Shown here piece after piece: positions 25,083 through 33,997 of a stretch of 64,000 bases of DNA. The position numbers were made by a program, and so were the translations under genes. The stretch covers positions 1-64,000 of the forward strand of contig JAIUME010000011.1 of NCBI GenBank assembly GCA_022565695.1, in the 5' to 3' direction. The notes beneath the pieces were generated by a model. That model had not been told where the DNA came from. It did no database searches and saw nothing but the letters and a program-made list of their open reading frames with translations. This DNA is from Alcanivorax sp. (lineage in GTDB: Bacteria > Pseudomonadota > Gammaproteobacteria > Pseudomonadales > Alcanivoracaceae). How positions within the stretch are numbered: the first letter of the stretch is position 1; every line of letters begins with the position of its first letter.

Positions 25083-25831
25083 GAGATCACCTTTGCTTCG
25101 TTCTTCAGTTTATCAACCAGCTCCTCGACGGAAGCCACCTTGATACCCGCCTGGCGCTCAGCCGGCGGCTCGACCTTGATGGTCTTGACGCGCGGGGTCA
25201 GGTCCACACCTATGTCGGCCGGGGACAGGGTTTCCAGCGGCTTCTTCTTGGCTTTCATGATGTTCGGCAGTGAGGCATAACGCGGCTCGTTCAGGCGCAG
25301 GTCAGTCGTCACTACTGCAGGCAGGGTCAGTTCGACAGTCTGCAGGCCACCATCGATCTCGCGGGTCACTTTGACTTTGCCGTCAGCCACTTCCACGACG
25401 GACGCGAAGGTGCCCTGGGACATACCACACAGCGCAGCCAGCATCTGGCCGGTCTGGTTGTTGTCGTCGTCGATGGCCTGCTTGCCGAGGATCACCAGGT
25501 CAGGCTGCTCTTTGTCGACCAGCGCTTTCAGCGCCTTGGCCACGCCCAGCGGCTGGGTCTGTTCATCGGTTTCAACCAGGATGGAACGGTCAGCGCCCAG
25601 CGCCATGGCTGTACGGAGCTGCTCCTGGGAAGCCTTCGGGCCAACGGTGACCGCAACGATCTCGGTCACAACGCCTTTCTCTTTCAGGCGTACGGCTTCT
25701 TCCACTGCGATTTCGCAGAACGGGTTCATGGCCATTTTCACGTTGGCGAGGTCAACACCGCTCTGGTCCGCTTTGACGCGTACCTTGACGTTGTAATCCA
25801 CGACCCGCTTGATCGGTACAAGAACCTTCAT
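25079..25831 (-). CDS. etfB: Electron transfer flavoprotein beta subunit
   Basis: The 250-aa protein begins [20 protein letters not shown] at ATG 25831 with GAGGATC upstream; the frame is open further upstream but without similarity to EtfB. It shows [56 protein letters not shown] and the C-terminal [14 protein letters not shown] hallmark of EtfB. It is the first gene of etfBA and is divergent from the ETF-QO gene across a 400-bp regulatory region. Confidence 0.96.
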   Translation of the reverse strand: MKVLVPIKRVVDYNVKVRVKADQSGVDLANVKMAMNPFCEIAVEEAVRLKEKGVVTEIVAVTVGPKASQEQLRTAMALGADRSILVETDEQTQPLGVAKALKALVDKEQPDLVILGKQAIDDDNNQTGQMLAALCGMSQGTFASVVEVADGKVKVTREIDGGLQTVELTLPAVVTTDLRLNEPRYASLPNIMKAKKKPLETLSPADIGVDLTPRVKTIKVEPPAERQAGIKVASVEELVDKLKNEAKVIS

Positions 25832-26231
25832 AGGATCCTCGGAATGATTGCTTGAGTGACAGAACAGGAGGCGCCTGGCGTTGACCGGGACTACCCCCGC
25901 GCAAATGAGGCGGCTATGTTGACCGCTGCTGTCCGTAAGGTCAATAGCCCGAAATGCCCGAAGCTTTTGATTTTCCAGCAAATAGCGCCGTTGATTTTGA
26001 CGCATCAGTCACAAACAGGTGTGCCTGGCGAACGGCTTTTCCTTGTAAATCAACGGCTTTCAGGGGGATAATTTAAACACTTGTTTGAATTGACCGGCGT
26101 CGCAACCCTCAGGGGCAGCAAGGTCAACGGCCACCGCCTCACGGTGTGGTCACCTGGAAGGGGGCTCTATATACTGCGCGCCTTCAATATTACTGCCCGC
26201 TGTCCGGGTGGCTACGTTAAGGAGACAGGCT
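25832..26231. other. Divergent etfB/ETF-QO regulatory region
   Basis: This 400-bp region separates two divergent operons with linked function. It contains the inverted repeat at 26071-26090 and AT-rich stretches suited to promoters on each strand (for example TATACT at 26170-26175 toward ETF-QO). I see no credible gene in it. Confidence 0.6.
26071..26090. promoter_or_regulatory. Inverted repeat resembling a PsrA/FadR-type TetR operator
   Basis: ATTTAAAC, spacer ACTT, GTTTGAAT forms an 8-bp inverted repeat with one mismatch. The core AAAC-N4-GTTT matches the form known for PsrA, the TetR-family fatty-acid regulator of pseudomonads and relatives. It lies between etfB and the ETF-QO gene, whose control by such a regulator is plausible. 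No regulator gene is in the window, so the binding protein is inferred. Confidence 0.55.
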
Positions 26232-27884
26232 GTGGAACGCGAAGCAATGGAAGTCGATGTCGTCATCGTCGGCGCAGGCCCATCGGGCCTGGCAACTGCC
26301 TGCCGTCTGGGCCAGATCGCTCAGGAAACCGGCCAGGAAATCAGTGTCGTGGTTGTCGAGAAAGGCTCCGAAGTCGGCGCCCATATCCTCTCCGGCGCCG
26401 TCCTTGAGCCACGAGCGCTCAACGAGCTGTTCCCGGACTGGAAAGAGCGCGGCGCGCCGTTGAATGTCCCGGTCAAGGAAGACGAGATCTTCTATATGAC
26501 CGGTGCAGAGAAGGCCATCAAGGTGCCCGGCCCGTTCGTCCCCAAGACCATGCACAATGAAGGCAACTATATTGTCTCGCTGGGCAATGTCTGCCGCTGG
26601 CTCGGCGAACAGGCCGAGCAGCTCGGCATCGAAGTATTCCCCGGCTTTGCGGCCACCGAAGTCCTGTTCGACGATAACGGCGCCGTGCGCGGCATCGCCA
26701 CAGGTGATTTCGGTATCGGCCACGATGGCGAGAAGAAAGGCAGCTATGCCCCTGGCATGGAGCTGCACGCCAAGTACACGATCTTCTCCGAAGGCTGCCG
26801 CGGCCATCTCGGCAAGCAGCTGATGGACAAGTACAACCTGCGCGAGGGCGCCGATCCCCAGCACTATGGTATCGGCATCAAGGAGCTGTGGGATATTGAC
26901 CCGTCCAAACACCGCGAAGGCCTGGTCATGCACAGCGCCGGCTGGCCGCTGACCGAATCCGGCTCGCTGGGCGGTGGCTTCCTGTACCACCTCAACGACA
27001 ATCAGGTGGCTCTGGGTCTGATTACCGACCTGTGCTATTCCAACCCGCACGTCAGCCCGTTTGACGAAATGCAGCGCTGGAAGACCAACCCCGAAGTGAA
27101 GAAGTACCTGGAAGGCGGCAAGCGCGTCTCCTACGGTGCCCGCGCCATCGCCAAGGGCGGTCTGCAGTCGCTGCCGAAAATGAGCTTCCCCGGCGGTCTG
27201 CTGGTGGGCTGTGATGCCGGCACCCTGAACTTCGCCAAGATCAAGGGCAGCCACACTGCCATGAAGTCCGGCATGATCGCCGCCGAACTGCTTGCTGAAG
27301 CGCTCAAGGCAGGTCGCGGCAACGATGATCTGGATGGCTACAAGGCGGCGTTCGAGAGCAGCTGGATTTACGAAGAACTGCACACACAGCGCAACTTCGG
27401 TGCCTACCAGCACAAGTTCGGCAACTTCATCGGTTCGGGTCTGGCGGTGCTGGATCTCAACTTCCTGGGCGGCAAGATGCCGTTCACCCTGCGCGACGAG
27501 ACGCCGGACCACGCGACGCTCAAGCCTGCCGCCGAGTGCAAGGAAATCACCTATCCGAAGCCCGATGGCAAACTGACCTTCAACAAACTGGATTCGGTGT
27601 TTCTCTCCAACACCAACCATGAAGAAGATCAGCCCTGCCATTTGCAGCTGAAAGATCCGGAAGTGCCGATCAAGGTCAACCTGCCGAAGTGGGATGAGCC
27701 TGCGCAGCGCTACTGCCCTGCCGGTGTTTACGAAGTTGTGGACAACGACGACGGCTCCAAGCGCTTCCAGATCAACGCGCAGAACTGTGTCCACTGCAAG
27801 ACCTGTGACATCAAGGACCCGACCCAGAATATCAACTGGGTGGCCCCTGAGGGCACGGGTGGGCCTAACTACCCCAACATGTGA
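26232..27884 (+). CDS. etfD: Electron transfer flavoprotein:ubiquinone oxidoreductase
   Basis: The 550-aa membrane-associated iron-sulfur flavoprotein moves electrons from reduced ETF to ubiquinone. It has the FAD motif VVIVGAGPSGLATACRL, the conserved GAHILSGAVLEPRAL, YGARAIAKGGLQSLPKMSFPG, GTLNFAKIKGSHTAMKSG and the C-terminal 4Fe-4S cysteines in CPAGVYE and CVHCKTCDIKDPTQNINW. The GTG at 26232 is chosen because TAAGGAG ends six to seven bases upstream; an upstream GTG at 26208 overlaps that site. Divergent from etfBA. A strong terminator follows. Confidence 0.95.
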   Translation: MEREAMEVDVVIVGAGPSGLATACRLGQIAQETGQEISVVVVEKGSEVGAHILSGAVLEPRALNELFPDWKERGAPLNVPVKEDEIFYMTGAEKAIKVPGPFVPKTMHNEGNYIVSLGNVCRWLGEQAEQLGIEVFPGFAATEVLFDDNGAVRGIATGDFGIGHDGEKKGSYAPGMELHAKYTIFSEGCRGHLGKQLMDKYNLREGADPQHYGIGIKELWDIDPSKHREGLVMHSAGWPLTESGSLGGGFLYHLNDNQVALGLITDLCYSNPHVSPFDEMQRWKTNPEVKKYLEGGKRVSYGARAIAKGGLQSLPKMSFPGGLLVGCDAGTLNFAKIKGSHTAMKSGMIAAELLAEALKAGRGNDDLDGYKAAFESSWIYEELHTQRNFGAYQHKFGNFIGSGLAVLDLNFLGGKMPFTLRDETPDHATLKPAAECKEITYPKPDGKLTFNKLDSVFLSNTNHEEDQPCHLQLKDPEVPIKVNLPKWDEPAQRYCPAGVYEVVDNDDGSKRFQINAQNCVHCKTCDIKDPTQNINWVAPEGTGGPNYPNM

Positions 27885-27903
27885 TCCTGAAATCAGGTAG
27901 CAC

Positions 27904-27937
27904 AAAAAAACCCCGCACATTTTCTGCGGGGTTTTTT
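27904..27937. terminator. Bidirectional rho-independent terminator
   Basis: A run of A, CCCCGCA, loop CATTTTC, TGCGGGG and six T. The symmetrical A- and T-runs let it serve both the ETF-QO gene and the convergent M50 peptidase gene. Confidence 0.9.
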
Positions 27938-27948
27938 ATGGGCTGTGA

Positions 27949-29160
27949 TCAGGACAACACGCTCAACGCATTACCTGCTGCGCTGTCCGCAGCCATGATC
28001 TGCTCCAGCAAATCCCTGTAAGGCTGCACGCCCCCCTGATCAGCGTCCTCTGCCATACAGCGCCGGGCATGATCGGCAAGCCGTCGGGCTTCCGCCATGT
28101 CACCACGGACATGCGCCCGTGAAAAATCAGCCAGCGCCAGCATCGAGGCATCAGTCAGGCCCGCCTGACCTTTCTCATGCCAGGCATCTGCAGCGGCAAG
28201 ATTCCTGTCGATCAGTCTGAAGTGTATGGCCAGTGCACAGGCAACCGGTGAGGCAACCAGTGATGGCAACGCCTCGAAATAGTCTTCGGTTTCCGCAAGA
28301 TGCCGCTGCATCCGTTGCCGATCTCCCGCATCCAGCGCCTCAAGATAGAGCGTATAGGCCCGCGCCGCGCGCGCTGCCTGGCTTTCTTCGTCGCCTGCTT
28401 CCGATTGATCCCGGCTCTGCATCTGCGCCTCGCGGATCTGCGCGACAAGCGCCCTGTCCCAGTCACGGGGGCGCACTCCGGCGACACTGTGCCCGGCAAT
28501 GGCCAGCATCGCCCGGGACACCGCATAGGCTGCGTCACCACGCAGAATATCCAGCAGATTGCGCCCGTCAGTACTGAAACCACTGGCACGAAAAGGCAGC
28601 AGGTTCAGGGCACCGAGAAACAGCGACACCAGTGCAAGAAGCAACAGTGGCCCCTGCCAGAGTGGCGCCGCACCGGCGCGCATGATGACAACCAGGACCG
28701 CCGAGAGCAGGAGATTGGCCACCGGGCCACCCAGCACAAAACAGGCCCATCCGGCGCGGGAGGTCGGCTTCACCCCGGGCACCATCAGCACCAACCCGCC
28801 GATACTGGTGTTGTTCGTGAACCACTGTACTTTGATACGGGGACGGACACGGGAACGGGAATGTTCAGGGGAATGCCCGCCATGCAATCGCGTCAGGCGA
28901 AGCGGTCCCGCTGTCACCGTCATCCATTGGAGCCCGGCCAGCCGCCCCGCCAGAAAATGGCCGCCTTCATGCACCATGATGGACACAAAGAACCAGAGTG
29001 GCAGGAACAACAGGTGCCACAGCCGCAGCCCCAGATCATCCCTCAGCCAGGGCGCAATCGCATCAATGTAGGCGCCGATGACAAAACCGATCACGACAAA
29101 GACCAGCGTCAGCAGATACTGGCCTCCCCGCCCCTTCGCCTGTTGTGCTTCTTCAGCCAT
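27949..29160 (-). CDS. M50-type membrane metalloprotease
   Basis: The 403-aa protein has an N-terminal helix (LLTLVFVVIGFVIGAYI), a second helix carrying the zinc site MVHEGGHFLAGRLAG (HExxH form), further helices including FVLGGPVANLLLSAVLVVIM and LLLALVSLFLGALNLLPF, and a later NLLP...TDGR motif whose aspartate would complete the zinc ligands, as in site-2 proteases. About 170 C-terminal residues are soluble, helical and charged, and may be a repeat-type interaction domain. There is no PDZ domain. Partner and substrate unknown. ATG at 29160; convergent with the ETF-QO gene. Confidence 0.8.
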   Translation of the reverse strand: MAEEAQQAKGRGGQYLLTLVFVVIGFVIGAYIDAIAPWLRDDLGLRLWHLLFLPLWFFVSIMVHEGGHFLAGRLAGLQWMTVTAGPLRLTRLHGGHSPEHSRSRVRPRIKVQWFTNNTSIGGLVLMVPGVKPTSRAGWACFVLGGPVANLLLSAVLVVIMRAGAAPLWQGPLLLLALVSLFLGALNLLPFRASGFSTDGRNLLDILRGDAAYAVSRAMLAIAGHSVAGVRPRDWDRALVAQIREAQMQSRDQSEAGDEESQAARAARAYTLYLEALDAGDRQRMQRHLAETEDYFEALPSLVASPVACALAIHFRLIDRNLAAADAWHEKGQAGLTDASMLALADFSRAHVRGDMAEARRLADHARRCMAEDADQGGVQPYRDLLEQIMAADSAAGNALSVLS

Positions 29161-29267
29161 AACACGTCGTCCGCATCAGTCATGCAGCCACTTTAGCGCC
29201 CCTGAAGAAGTATCCATAGCACCGCTCGTGCATGCCGGTCACCGTTCACAATTCACTGTAACCGGCC

Positions 29268-29894
29268 TCATTCCAGTCTGGAAAGCGCCTTGGCCACTTG
29301 CCCGGGCCAGTCCGGCGGCGCCAGCTGGTAGCTGCGCGGCCCGGCAAACGCACTCGAGAATACCGCGTCCGGTGCCAACGTCTGCAACAGCTTCAGGCTT
29401 TCAATCAGTTCGGCTTTGTTGCTGCCGGGCAGGAGCCCCGCCTTCCAGACATCCCCGCGACTGAGGTAGAGGGTATCGCCGGTAAAGAGATAACGTTTCC
29501 CTTCCGCCCCTGTGACCAGGAAGCTGGTGCTGCCCGGACTGTGCCCCGGCGTGGGTATGACCTCGATATCCCCCAACAGGGTTTCCCGTTCAGAAAACAG
29601 GATATCCGGGGCGCGAAATCGGGCAAATTCCTCACGCTCCCGGACATGACCACCCAACTCGGTGCCAAAACGTTCATGCAGGATGCCGAGCGACTCACCC
29701 AACTCATCCTGATGACTCAGGAACTGATAGCGGACACCACCAAGGCGTGCCATATGCTCGATCTCATCAGCGTGGCTGGTGTTGTAAAACAGCACGTTGC
29801 CCTGGGGCCGGGTGAGCATGCAGGCCTGGGTTGTCAGGCCTGGCGCGGGTCGTTCGACTCTGGTCTGCCAGAGATCCGGTAGTATCTGTTTCAT
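29268..29894 (-). CDS. MBL-fold hydrolase-like protein with degenerate first metal motif
   Basis: The 208-aa protein has the metallo-beta-lactamase layout: NVLFYNTSH, the TPGHSPGSTSFLV histidine motif and the FTGDTLYLSRGDVW aspartate motif. The usual HxHxDH motif is missing: the corresponding stretch reads FLSHQDELGESLG. It may therefore bind one metal or none. ATG 29894 is chosen because GGAG lies correctly upstream; the frame runs to 29972. It follows rlmA by 75 bp on the same strand. Confidence 0.7.
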   Translation of the reverse strand: MKQILPDLWQTRVERPAPGLTTQACMLTRPQGNVLFYNTSHADEIEHMARLGGVRYQFLSHQDELGESLGILHERFGTELGGHVREREEFARFRAPDILFSERETLLGDIEVIPTPGHSPGSTSFLVTGAEGKRYLFTGDTLYLSRGDVWKAGLLPGSNKAELIESLKLLQTLAPDAVFSSAFAGPRSYQLAPPDWPGQVAKALSRLE

Positions 29895-29968
29895 GCTCTG
29901 CTCCATTTTTCGAAAGGCGGATTTTTCGAAAGGTGGAGTCCAGCCTAATACCTCAAGCTTGGTTAAGG

Positions 29969-30826
29969 TCAAGGCGTGCAGCGATAGACCGTCAGGCGCA
30001 CGTCCACGGTGACCCGGATTGCGGTCAGCGCCGCAGCTCTGGCGCGACCCTCCGGACTGGCACGATAAAGGTGCGGCGTCATCGCCAGCAGGTCGGCAAT
30101 CAACTCTGGCTGCCGCAAAGTCAGGGGATAACGAAGACTCTGCTGGTGCTGCAAAACAAAACCTGGCGGCGCTGTTGTTTCAACGACCCGCTCGGGCCGG
30201 AGGCTTGGGTAGATGACTTCCCGCAACTCACGCAGGTGGTCCTGCCCCGCGTCCACTTGCAGCAGCGTGCCACCCGGGCGCAGAACGCGGGCAAACTCGC
30301 CGTAAACCGGGAAACCGAAAAGACACAGCACTTGATCCAACGAATCGGACAACACAGGCAGACCCGCGTTACTGCCTACCACCCAGCGGGCTTGCTCACC
30401 CTGCGCCGTCAGCACCTGCCGCGCTGCCGCCTGCACGGCCCATTTGGAGATATCCAGGCCCAGCAGGCTCAGATTGCGGGCCTCCGCAGCAGCAGCCAGA
30501 CTGCGCAAGTAGTGCCCCTCGCCACAGCCGGCGTCCAGACAACTGGCGTGCTCGCCAGGCGCCAGTTGGCCCAGCACCGCTGCATTAACGGCGTCGGCAA
30601 TGGGATCGTAGAAACCGGCTCCGAGAAAGCGGGCACGGGCAGCCACCATCTCCTTGCTGTCTCCCGGGTCCCGTGAGCGCTTGTTCTGCACCGGCAGCAG
30701 ATTTACATAGCCCTGGCGGGCGATATCAAAGCTGTGCCCTGCAGCACAGCGCCAGGCGCCGTCCTGACAGTAGAGCGCATCGCCATCCAGCGGACAGGCC
30801 AGTGCATCAAACGGGGTGATTGCCAT
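29969..30826 (-). CDS. rlmA: 23S rRNA (guanine-N1)-methyltransferase, RlmA type
   Basis: The 285-aa protein has an N-terminal zinc-ribbon (CPLDGDALYCQDGAWRCAAG followed by HSFD), the connecting QGYVNLLPVQNKRSRDPGDS that is highly characteristic of RlmA/RrmA, then a SAM-binding domain with LDAGCGEGHYLRSLA and LGLDISKWAVQAAAR. E. coli RlmA methylates G745 in helix 35 of 23S rRNA. ATG 30826 is preferred; a TTG at 30844 is in frame but less likely. Confidence 0.88.
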   Translation of the reverse strand: MAITPFDALACPLDGDALYCQDGAWRCAAGHSFDIARQGYVNLLPVQNKRSRDPGDSKEMVAARARFLGAGFYDPIADAVNAAVLGQLAPGEHASCLDAGCGEGHYLRSLAAAAEARNLSLLGLDISKWAVQAAARQVLTAQGEQARWVVGSNAGLPVLSDSLDQVLCLFGFPVYGEFARVLRPGGTLLQVDAGQDHLRELREVIYPSLRPERVVETTAPPGFVLQHQQSLRYPLTLRQPELIADLLAMTPHLYRASPEGRARAAALTAIRVTVDVRLTVYRCTP

Positions 30827-30878
30827 GTGTAGTATCCGCAGCAAGCGCCGTCACAGCGCTCAATGACTCATTCGACAG

Positions 30879-30902
30879 CCCACAGACCTGAGGGTCTGTG
30901 GG
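30879..30902. repeat. 10-bp perfect inverted repeat (hairpin)
   Basis: CCCACAGACC, loop TGAG, GGTCTGTGGG lies between DUF1428 and rlmA. There is no T-run; it could be a transcript-stabilising hairpin or a weak terminator for the DUF1428 gene. Confidence 0.6.
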
Positions 30903-30969
30903 CGTCCTGTCGTGCTGCGGAGAGTGTAACCGCCGGGCAGACGCGCGCAACCGCATCTGCCCGCCCACC

Positions 30970-31323
30970 TCATAACATGATCATCGGCACGAAGCCGCCG
31001 AAGATCAGCCGTTTGGCGTCGAACGGCATGGGGTTCACATCCGGCTGCAGGCGCGGGTCTTCCATGACCTTCTTCATACCCGCGTCACGCACCGCTTTCG
31101 AGGGCCACATCACCCAGGAAAAGATCACCGTCTCATCGGGCTGACACTTGACCGCCATGGGAAACGACGTCACCTCACCGGGTGGCACGTCATCCCCCCA
31201 ACACTCCACATACTGCGTGGCTCCGTGTTCCATGAACACCTTGCCAGCCTCATCAATATGCGCCTGAAATAGCCCCTTGTTCGCTGTGGGAACAGCGGCC
31301 ACAAACCCGTCAACGTATGACAT
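30970..31323 (-). CDS. DUF1428 family protein
   Basis: The 117-aa protein matches DUF1428 end to end: MSYVDGFVAAVPTANKGLF, HGATQYVECWGDDVPPGEVT, ETVIFSWVMWPSKAVRDAGM and the closing PFDAKRLIFGGFVPM. The fold is a dimeric alpha-beta barrel (ferredoxin-like); function is unknown. ATG 31323 is chosen for AGGAG upstream; the longer frame adds ten residues without support. Three GTGTTGTGTCACA-like direct repeats lie about 60-110 bp upstream. Confidence 0.88.
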   Translation of the reverse strand: MSYVDGFVAAVPTANKGLFQAHIDEAGKVFMEHGATQYVECWGDDVPPGEVTSFPMAVKCQPDETVIFSWVMWPSKAVRDAGMKKVMEDPRLQPDVNPMPFDAKRLIFGGFVPMIML

Positions 31324-31382
31324 GCCTGATCTCCTGTATTGATCGTTCAACATGATGGCGGCAAAAACGCCGCATCGTCACT

Positions 31383-31434
31383 GTGTTGTGTCACAGACTG
31401 GTGTTGTGTCACACGATGTGTGTCGTTTCACAGG
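31383..31434. promoter_or_regulatory. Direct repeats upstream of DUF1428
   Basis: GTGTTGTGTCACA occurs perfectly at 31383-31395 and 31401-31413 (period 18 bp), with a degenerate third copy ending near 31432. They could be tandem regulator binding sites; no family can be assigned with confidence. Confidence 0.45.
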
Positions 31435-31538
31435 ATGGCAATTCGACATGCCTGACAAGAAAGTCGGCAGAATATCCTTTCTGATTGATCAACCGGAAGA
31501 AAGCCGTGAGGTATCAAAACATTGAGGGGTTACAACGC

Positions 31539-31564
31539 CAGCCGGGGCGTATAAGCCCCGGCTG
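31539..31564 (-). terminator. Hairpin after the OmpA-family lipoprotein gene
   Basis: CAGCCGGGGC, six-base loop, GCCCCGGCTG is a perfect 10-bp stem 64 bp beyond the stop. A strong T-run is lacking, so termination may be weak or rho-assisted. Confidence 0.55.
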
Positions 31565-31627
31565 GATGGTCTTTGCATCAAACAGGCTGCTGGAACTCAG
31601 CCCTCAAGCACGGTCATTGAAGCACTA

Positions 31628-32443
31628 TCATCGTGTCGTGTTCTCGATAACAACCTCAACACGGCGATTCTGCTGACGCCCACTGACGGTGTTGTTGCTG
31701 GCAATGGGGCTCTGCAGACCCATCGCTGAAACAGACAACCGATGTGAAGCGATACCGCTCTGGGCCAGATACTGCTGGACTGCCTGCGCCCGCTGGCGAG
31801 AAAGCTCCAGATTGAAGGCAGCGCTGCCAACATTGTCAGTATGCCCTTCGATCAGAAGACGCTGGTCAGGGTACTGCTTCATGAAGCTCGACAGCTTGTC
31901 CAGGTTGCTGCTGGCGCTACTGCGCAGCTGCGCACTGCCTGTGTCGAACAGCACATCCCCCAATGTCACCACCTGGCCACGCTCTGTCTCTTTTGCCTGC
32001 ATCTCGTCCAGTCGCCGCTGCATGTCCGCTTCTGAACCGCGTGCTTTGGCGGCATCAGCATGTGCCCTGTCAGCTTCACGGGTACGCGCCTGCAGACGTG
32101 CATCGCCGCGCTCACGATCGAGTTGCGCACGTTGATCTTCTGCCAGCTTGGTGGAGGCCGTTGCTCGGGCTATTTCAACCTTCTGTTCTGCCAGATAGAC
32201 GCGGTGTTCACCCAATGCCGCCTCATCGCGGGACAATGGCCTTTCGGCAAGCTTGACGGCTTCTTCCGCCTCACGAATCTCTACACGTGCTCGATTGGAG
32301 AGTTCCGGGTCGCTTTGTAACGCCGTCAGATTGTTACGCACCTCCATTGAGCCTTCCGGACTCACGGGACCCGTTGCGCAGGCTGAAAGCATGAATACAG
32401 AACCGATCAACAGCGCACAGTACTTTGAATAAAAGGTGTTCAT
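31628..32443 (-). CDS. OmpA-family lipoprotein with DUF4398-like helical domain
   Basis: The 271-aa protein has a lipoprotein signal with lipobox LSACATG, a helical DUF4398-like region (residues about 35-140, rich in Ala, Glu, Arg) and a C-terminal OmpA peptidoglycan-binding domain (GDVLFDTGSAQLRSS; IEGHTDNVGSAAFNLELSRQ; SGRQQNRRVEVVIE). Lipid anchoring in the outer membrane and peptidoglycan binding would tether the envelope. Its start overlaps the upstream DUF4398 gene by 4 bp, so the two are cotranslated. Confidence 0.87.
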   Translation of the reverse strand: MNTFYSKYCALLIGSVFMLSACATGPVSPEGSMEVRNNLTALQSDPELSNRARVEIREAEEAVKLAERPLSRDEAALGEHRVYLAEQKVEIARATASTKLAEDQRAQLDRERGDARLQARTREADRAHADAAKARGSEADMQRRLDEMQAKETERGQVVTLGDVLFDTGSAQLRSSASSNLDKLSSFMKQYPDQRLLIEGHTDNVGSAAFNLELSRQRAQAVQQYLAQSGIASHRLSVSAMGLQSPIASNNTVSGRQQNRRVEVVIENTTR

Positions 32444-32841
32444 CGTTGCTCTCCCATACGCTTCATTTCTTCATTGAGGGCGTCAGCATCGCGCCCCATC
32501 TGTCTGTTGATCTCAGCCGCCTTGACCGCTGCGGTCCTGGCGATGGCCAGCTCGGCAGCAATCCGAGACTGTTCGGCGAAGCGCTCGGCCTCCACCATTT
32601 TCTCGTCGGCGACAGCACGTTCAGCTTGCGCCAGTTTCCGGCTTGCCTCGTCAAGCTCAGCGCCAGCATGTTGCCTGGCATCAGCTTGCTCCGCACTCGC
32701 TATGGCATCCCGAGCAGCCGTCAACGAGGATGTTGGCGCCACAGGTGCCGAAGCACAGGCGACCACCATCAGCGTGACCACTGCCACACCTGTCGCGGCG
32801 AACAAGCGTCTCAGGAAGACAGGGGGTTGTGACTTATGCAT
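32440..32841 (-). CDS. DUF4398 family lipoprotein
   Basis: The 133-aa protein has a signal with lipobox VVACASAP, followed by the DUF4398 helical domain (ARDAIASAEQADARQHAGAE; KLAQAERAVADEKMVEAERF; RIAAELAIARTAAVKAAEIN). Of three consecutive ATG codons, the last (32841) has the best spacing from CGGAGA. It overlaps the OmpA-type lipoprotein, which carries a second DUF4398-like region, so the two products probably interact. Function unknown. Confidence 0.82.
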   Translation of the reverse strand: MHKSQPPVFLRRLFAATGVAVVTLMVVACASAPVAPTSSLTAARDAIASAEQADARQHAGAELDEASRKLAQAERAVADEKMVEAERFAEQSRIAAELAIARTAAVKAAEINRQMGRDADALNEEMKRMGEQR

Positions 32842-33268
32842 CATCATTCTCCGTATGAAGTACATCGATGTAAGAAAAGATGTCGAAGATTTACAGTAGA
32901 GCAGTGACAGATGCGCGCTCGGTGCGCTAACGCGCTTAGTGCGGCCAATAGCGGGCAATAGAGGGAGACAAAACGGAACTTTTACGATTCAGGGGGCTTT
33001 TTATACCCGCCGCCCCGGACCAGTGAGATGCAGCGCACATCCCGCCAGCCGGTCACAAGACCTTTGCTGAGCCCGTAAAAGCGCTAGATAGCCTGCCCGG
33101 GCCGAGTGGCTGCGGTGATTCATCCATGTTATGAAGGGCCATGCACTTCGCCCCGCCTGAACGGGTGGAATGACATCACAGTGAACGCCTGAGACCAACC
33201 TGTCTGTACGCTGGCTAACACACCCATACACGCAGAGCACTCAAGCAGATCCACCCAGGGAAGCTACA
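32842..33268. other. 427-bp divergent intergenic region
   Basis: It separates the minus-strand lipoprotein pair from the plus-strand Crp/Fnr-type gene and must hold both promoters. I could not assign clear promoter hexamers, and no credible gene is present. Confidence 0.5.
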
Positions 33269-33997
33269 ATGATCAAGGCGCCGGATTATCTGAATAACAA
33301 GTTGCTCAGCGCCCTCTCTGAAGATGCCCGAAAACGTCTTCAATGCCATCTCAGACTGATCAAGCTACCCGCGGAAACAGCACTTTATGAGGCCGGCGAT
33401 GCCATGGAGGACGTCTTCTTCCCCAGCGATGCGATCGTATCCCTGCTGTATGTGATCGAGGACGGCCACTCCTCCGAGATTGCCATGATAGGCAACGAGG
33501 GCATGGTCGGCATTGCGCTGTTCATGGGCGGGCTGAGCACACCCAGTCGTGCCATCGTACAGTGTGCAGGCCATGCCTATTGCCTCAGCAAAAAGCATCT
33601 GATGGCCGAATTTGATCTGCACGGTGAGTTCCATCATCTGCTGTTGCGCTACACCCAGACGCTCATTACCCAGATGGCACAAACTGCCGTATGCAGCCGC
33701 CACCACAGCATTGATCAGCAACTCTGCCGCTGGCTGTTAATGTCCATGGATCGCCGCCAGGGCGACAAGCTCGATATCACTCAGGAGCTGATTGCCAGCA
33801 TGCTGGGGGTGCGCCGGGAAAGCGTGACGAGGGCGGCTAGCAAACTTCAGGAAGCGGGCGTGATCCAGTACCAGCGCGGACACATTCGTGTACTGAATCG
33901 CCCCGAGTTGGAACGGCTTGGCTGCGACTGCTACGCAGTAATCAGGAAGGAGTACGACAGGCTACTTGAGAGGGTAAGAGAAGGAGTTGAATCATGA
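33269..33997 (+). CDS. Crp/Fnr-family transcriptional regulator
   Basis: The 242-aa protein has an N-terminal cyclic-nucleotide-binding-like domain (ETALYEAGDAMEDVFFPSDA; SSEIAMIGNEGMVGIALFMG) and a C-terminal winged helix-turn-helix (ITQELIASMLGVRRESVTRA, ASKLQEAGVIQYQRGHIRVL). It lacks the N-terminal cysteine cluster of oxygen-sensing FNR, and the cAMP-contact Arg/Ser signature is not obvious, so ligand is unknown. It overlaps the VOC gene by 4 bp and is divergent from the lipoprotein pair, its likeliest targets by position. Confidence 0.85.
   Translation: MIKAPDYLNNKLLSALSEDARKRLQCHLRLIKLPAETALYEAGDAMEDVFFPSDAIVSLLYVIEDGHSSEIAMIGNEGMVGIALFMGGLSTPSRAIVQCAGHAYCLSKKHLMAEFDLHGEFHHLLLRYTQTLITQMAQTAVCSRHHSIDQQLCRWLLMSMDRRQGDKLDITQELIASMLGVRRESVTRAASKLQEAGVIQYQRGHIRVLNRPELERLGCDCYAVIRKEYDRLLERVREGVES

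Larger units (their letters stand above)
31324..31627. other. 304-bp intergenic region
   Basis: It holds the direct repeats at 31383-31434 (upstream of DUF1428) and a perfect hairpin at 31539-31564 (downstream of the OmpA lipoprotein gene). A 63-codon plus-strand frame at 31485-31676 runs through the hairpin and into the OmpA gene in antisense and is not credible. Confidence 0.6.

Noticed and set aside
26208-26234. Earlier GTG start for the ETF-QO gene
   Set aside because: It lies upstream of and overlaps the Shine-Dalgarno sequence that fits the GTG at 26232.
31485-31676. 63-codon plus-strand frame
   Set aside because: Crosses a perfect hairpin and runs antisense into the OmpA-type lipoprotein gene.
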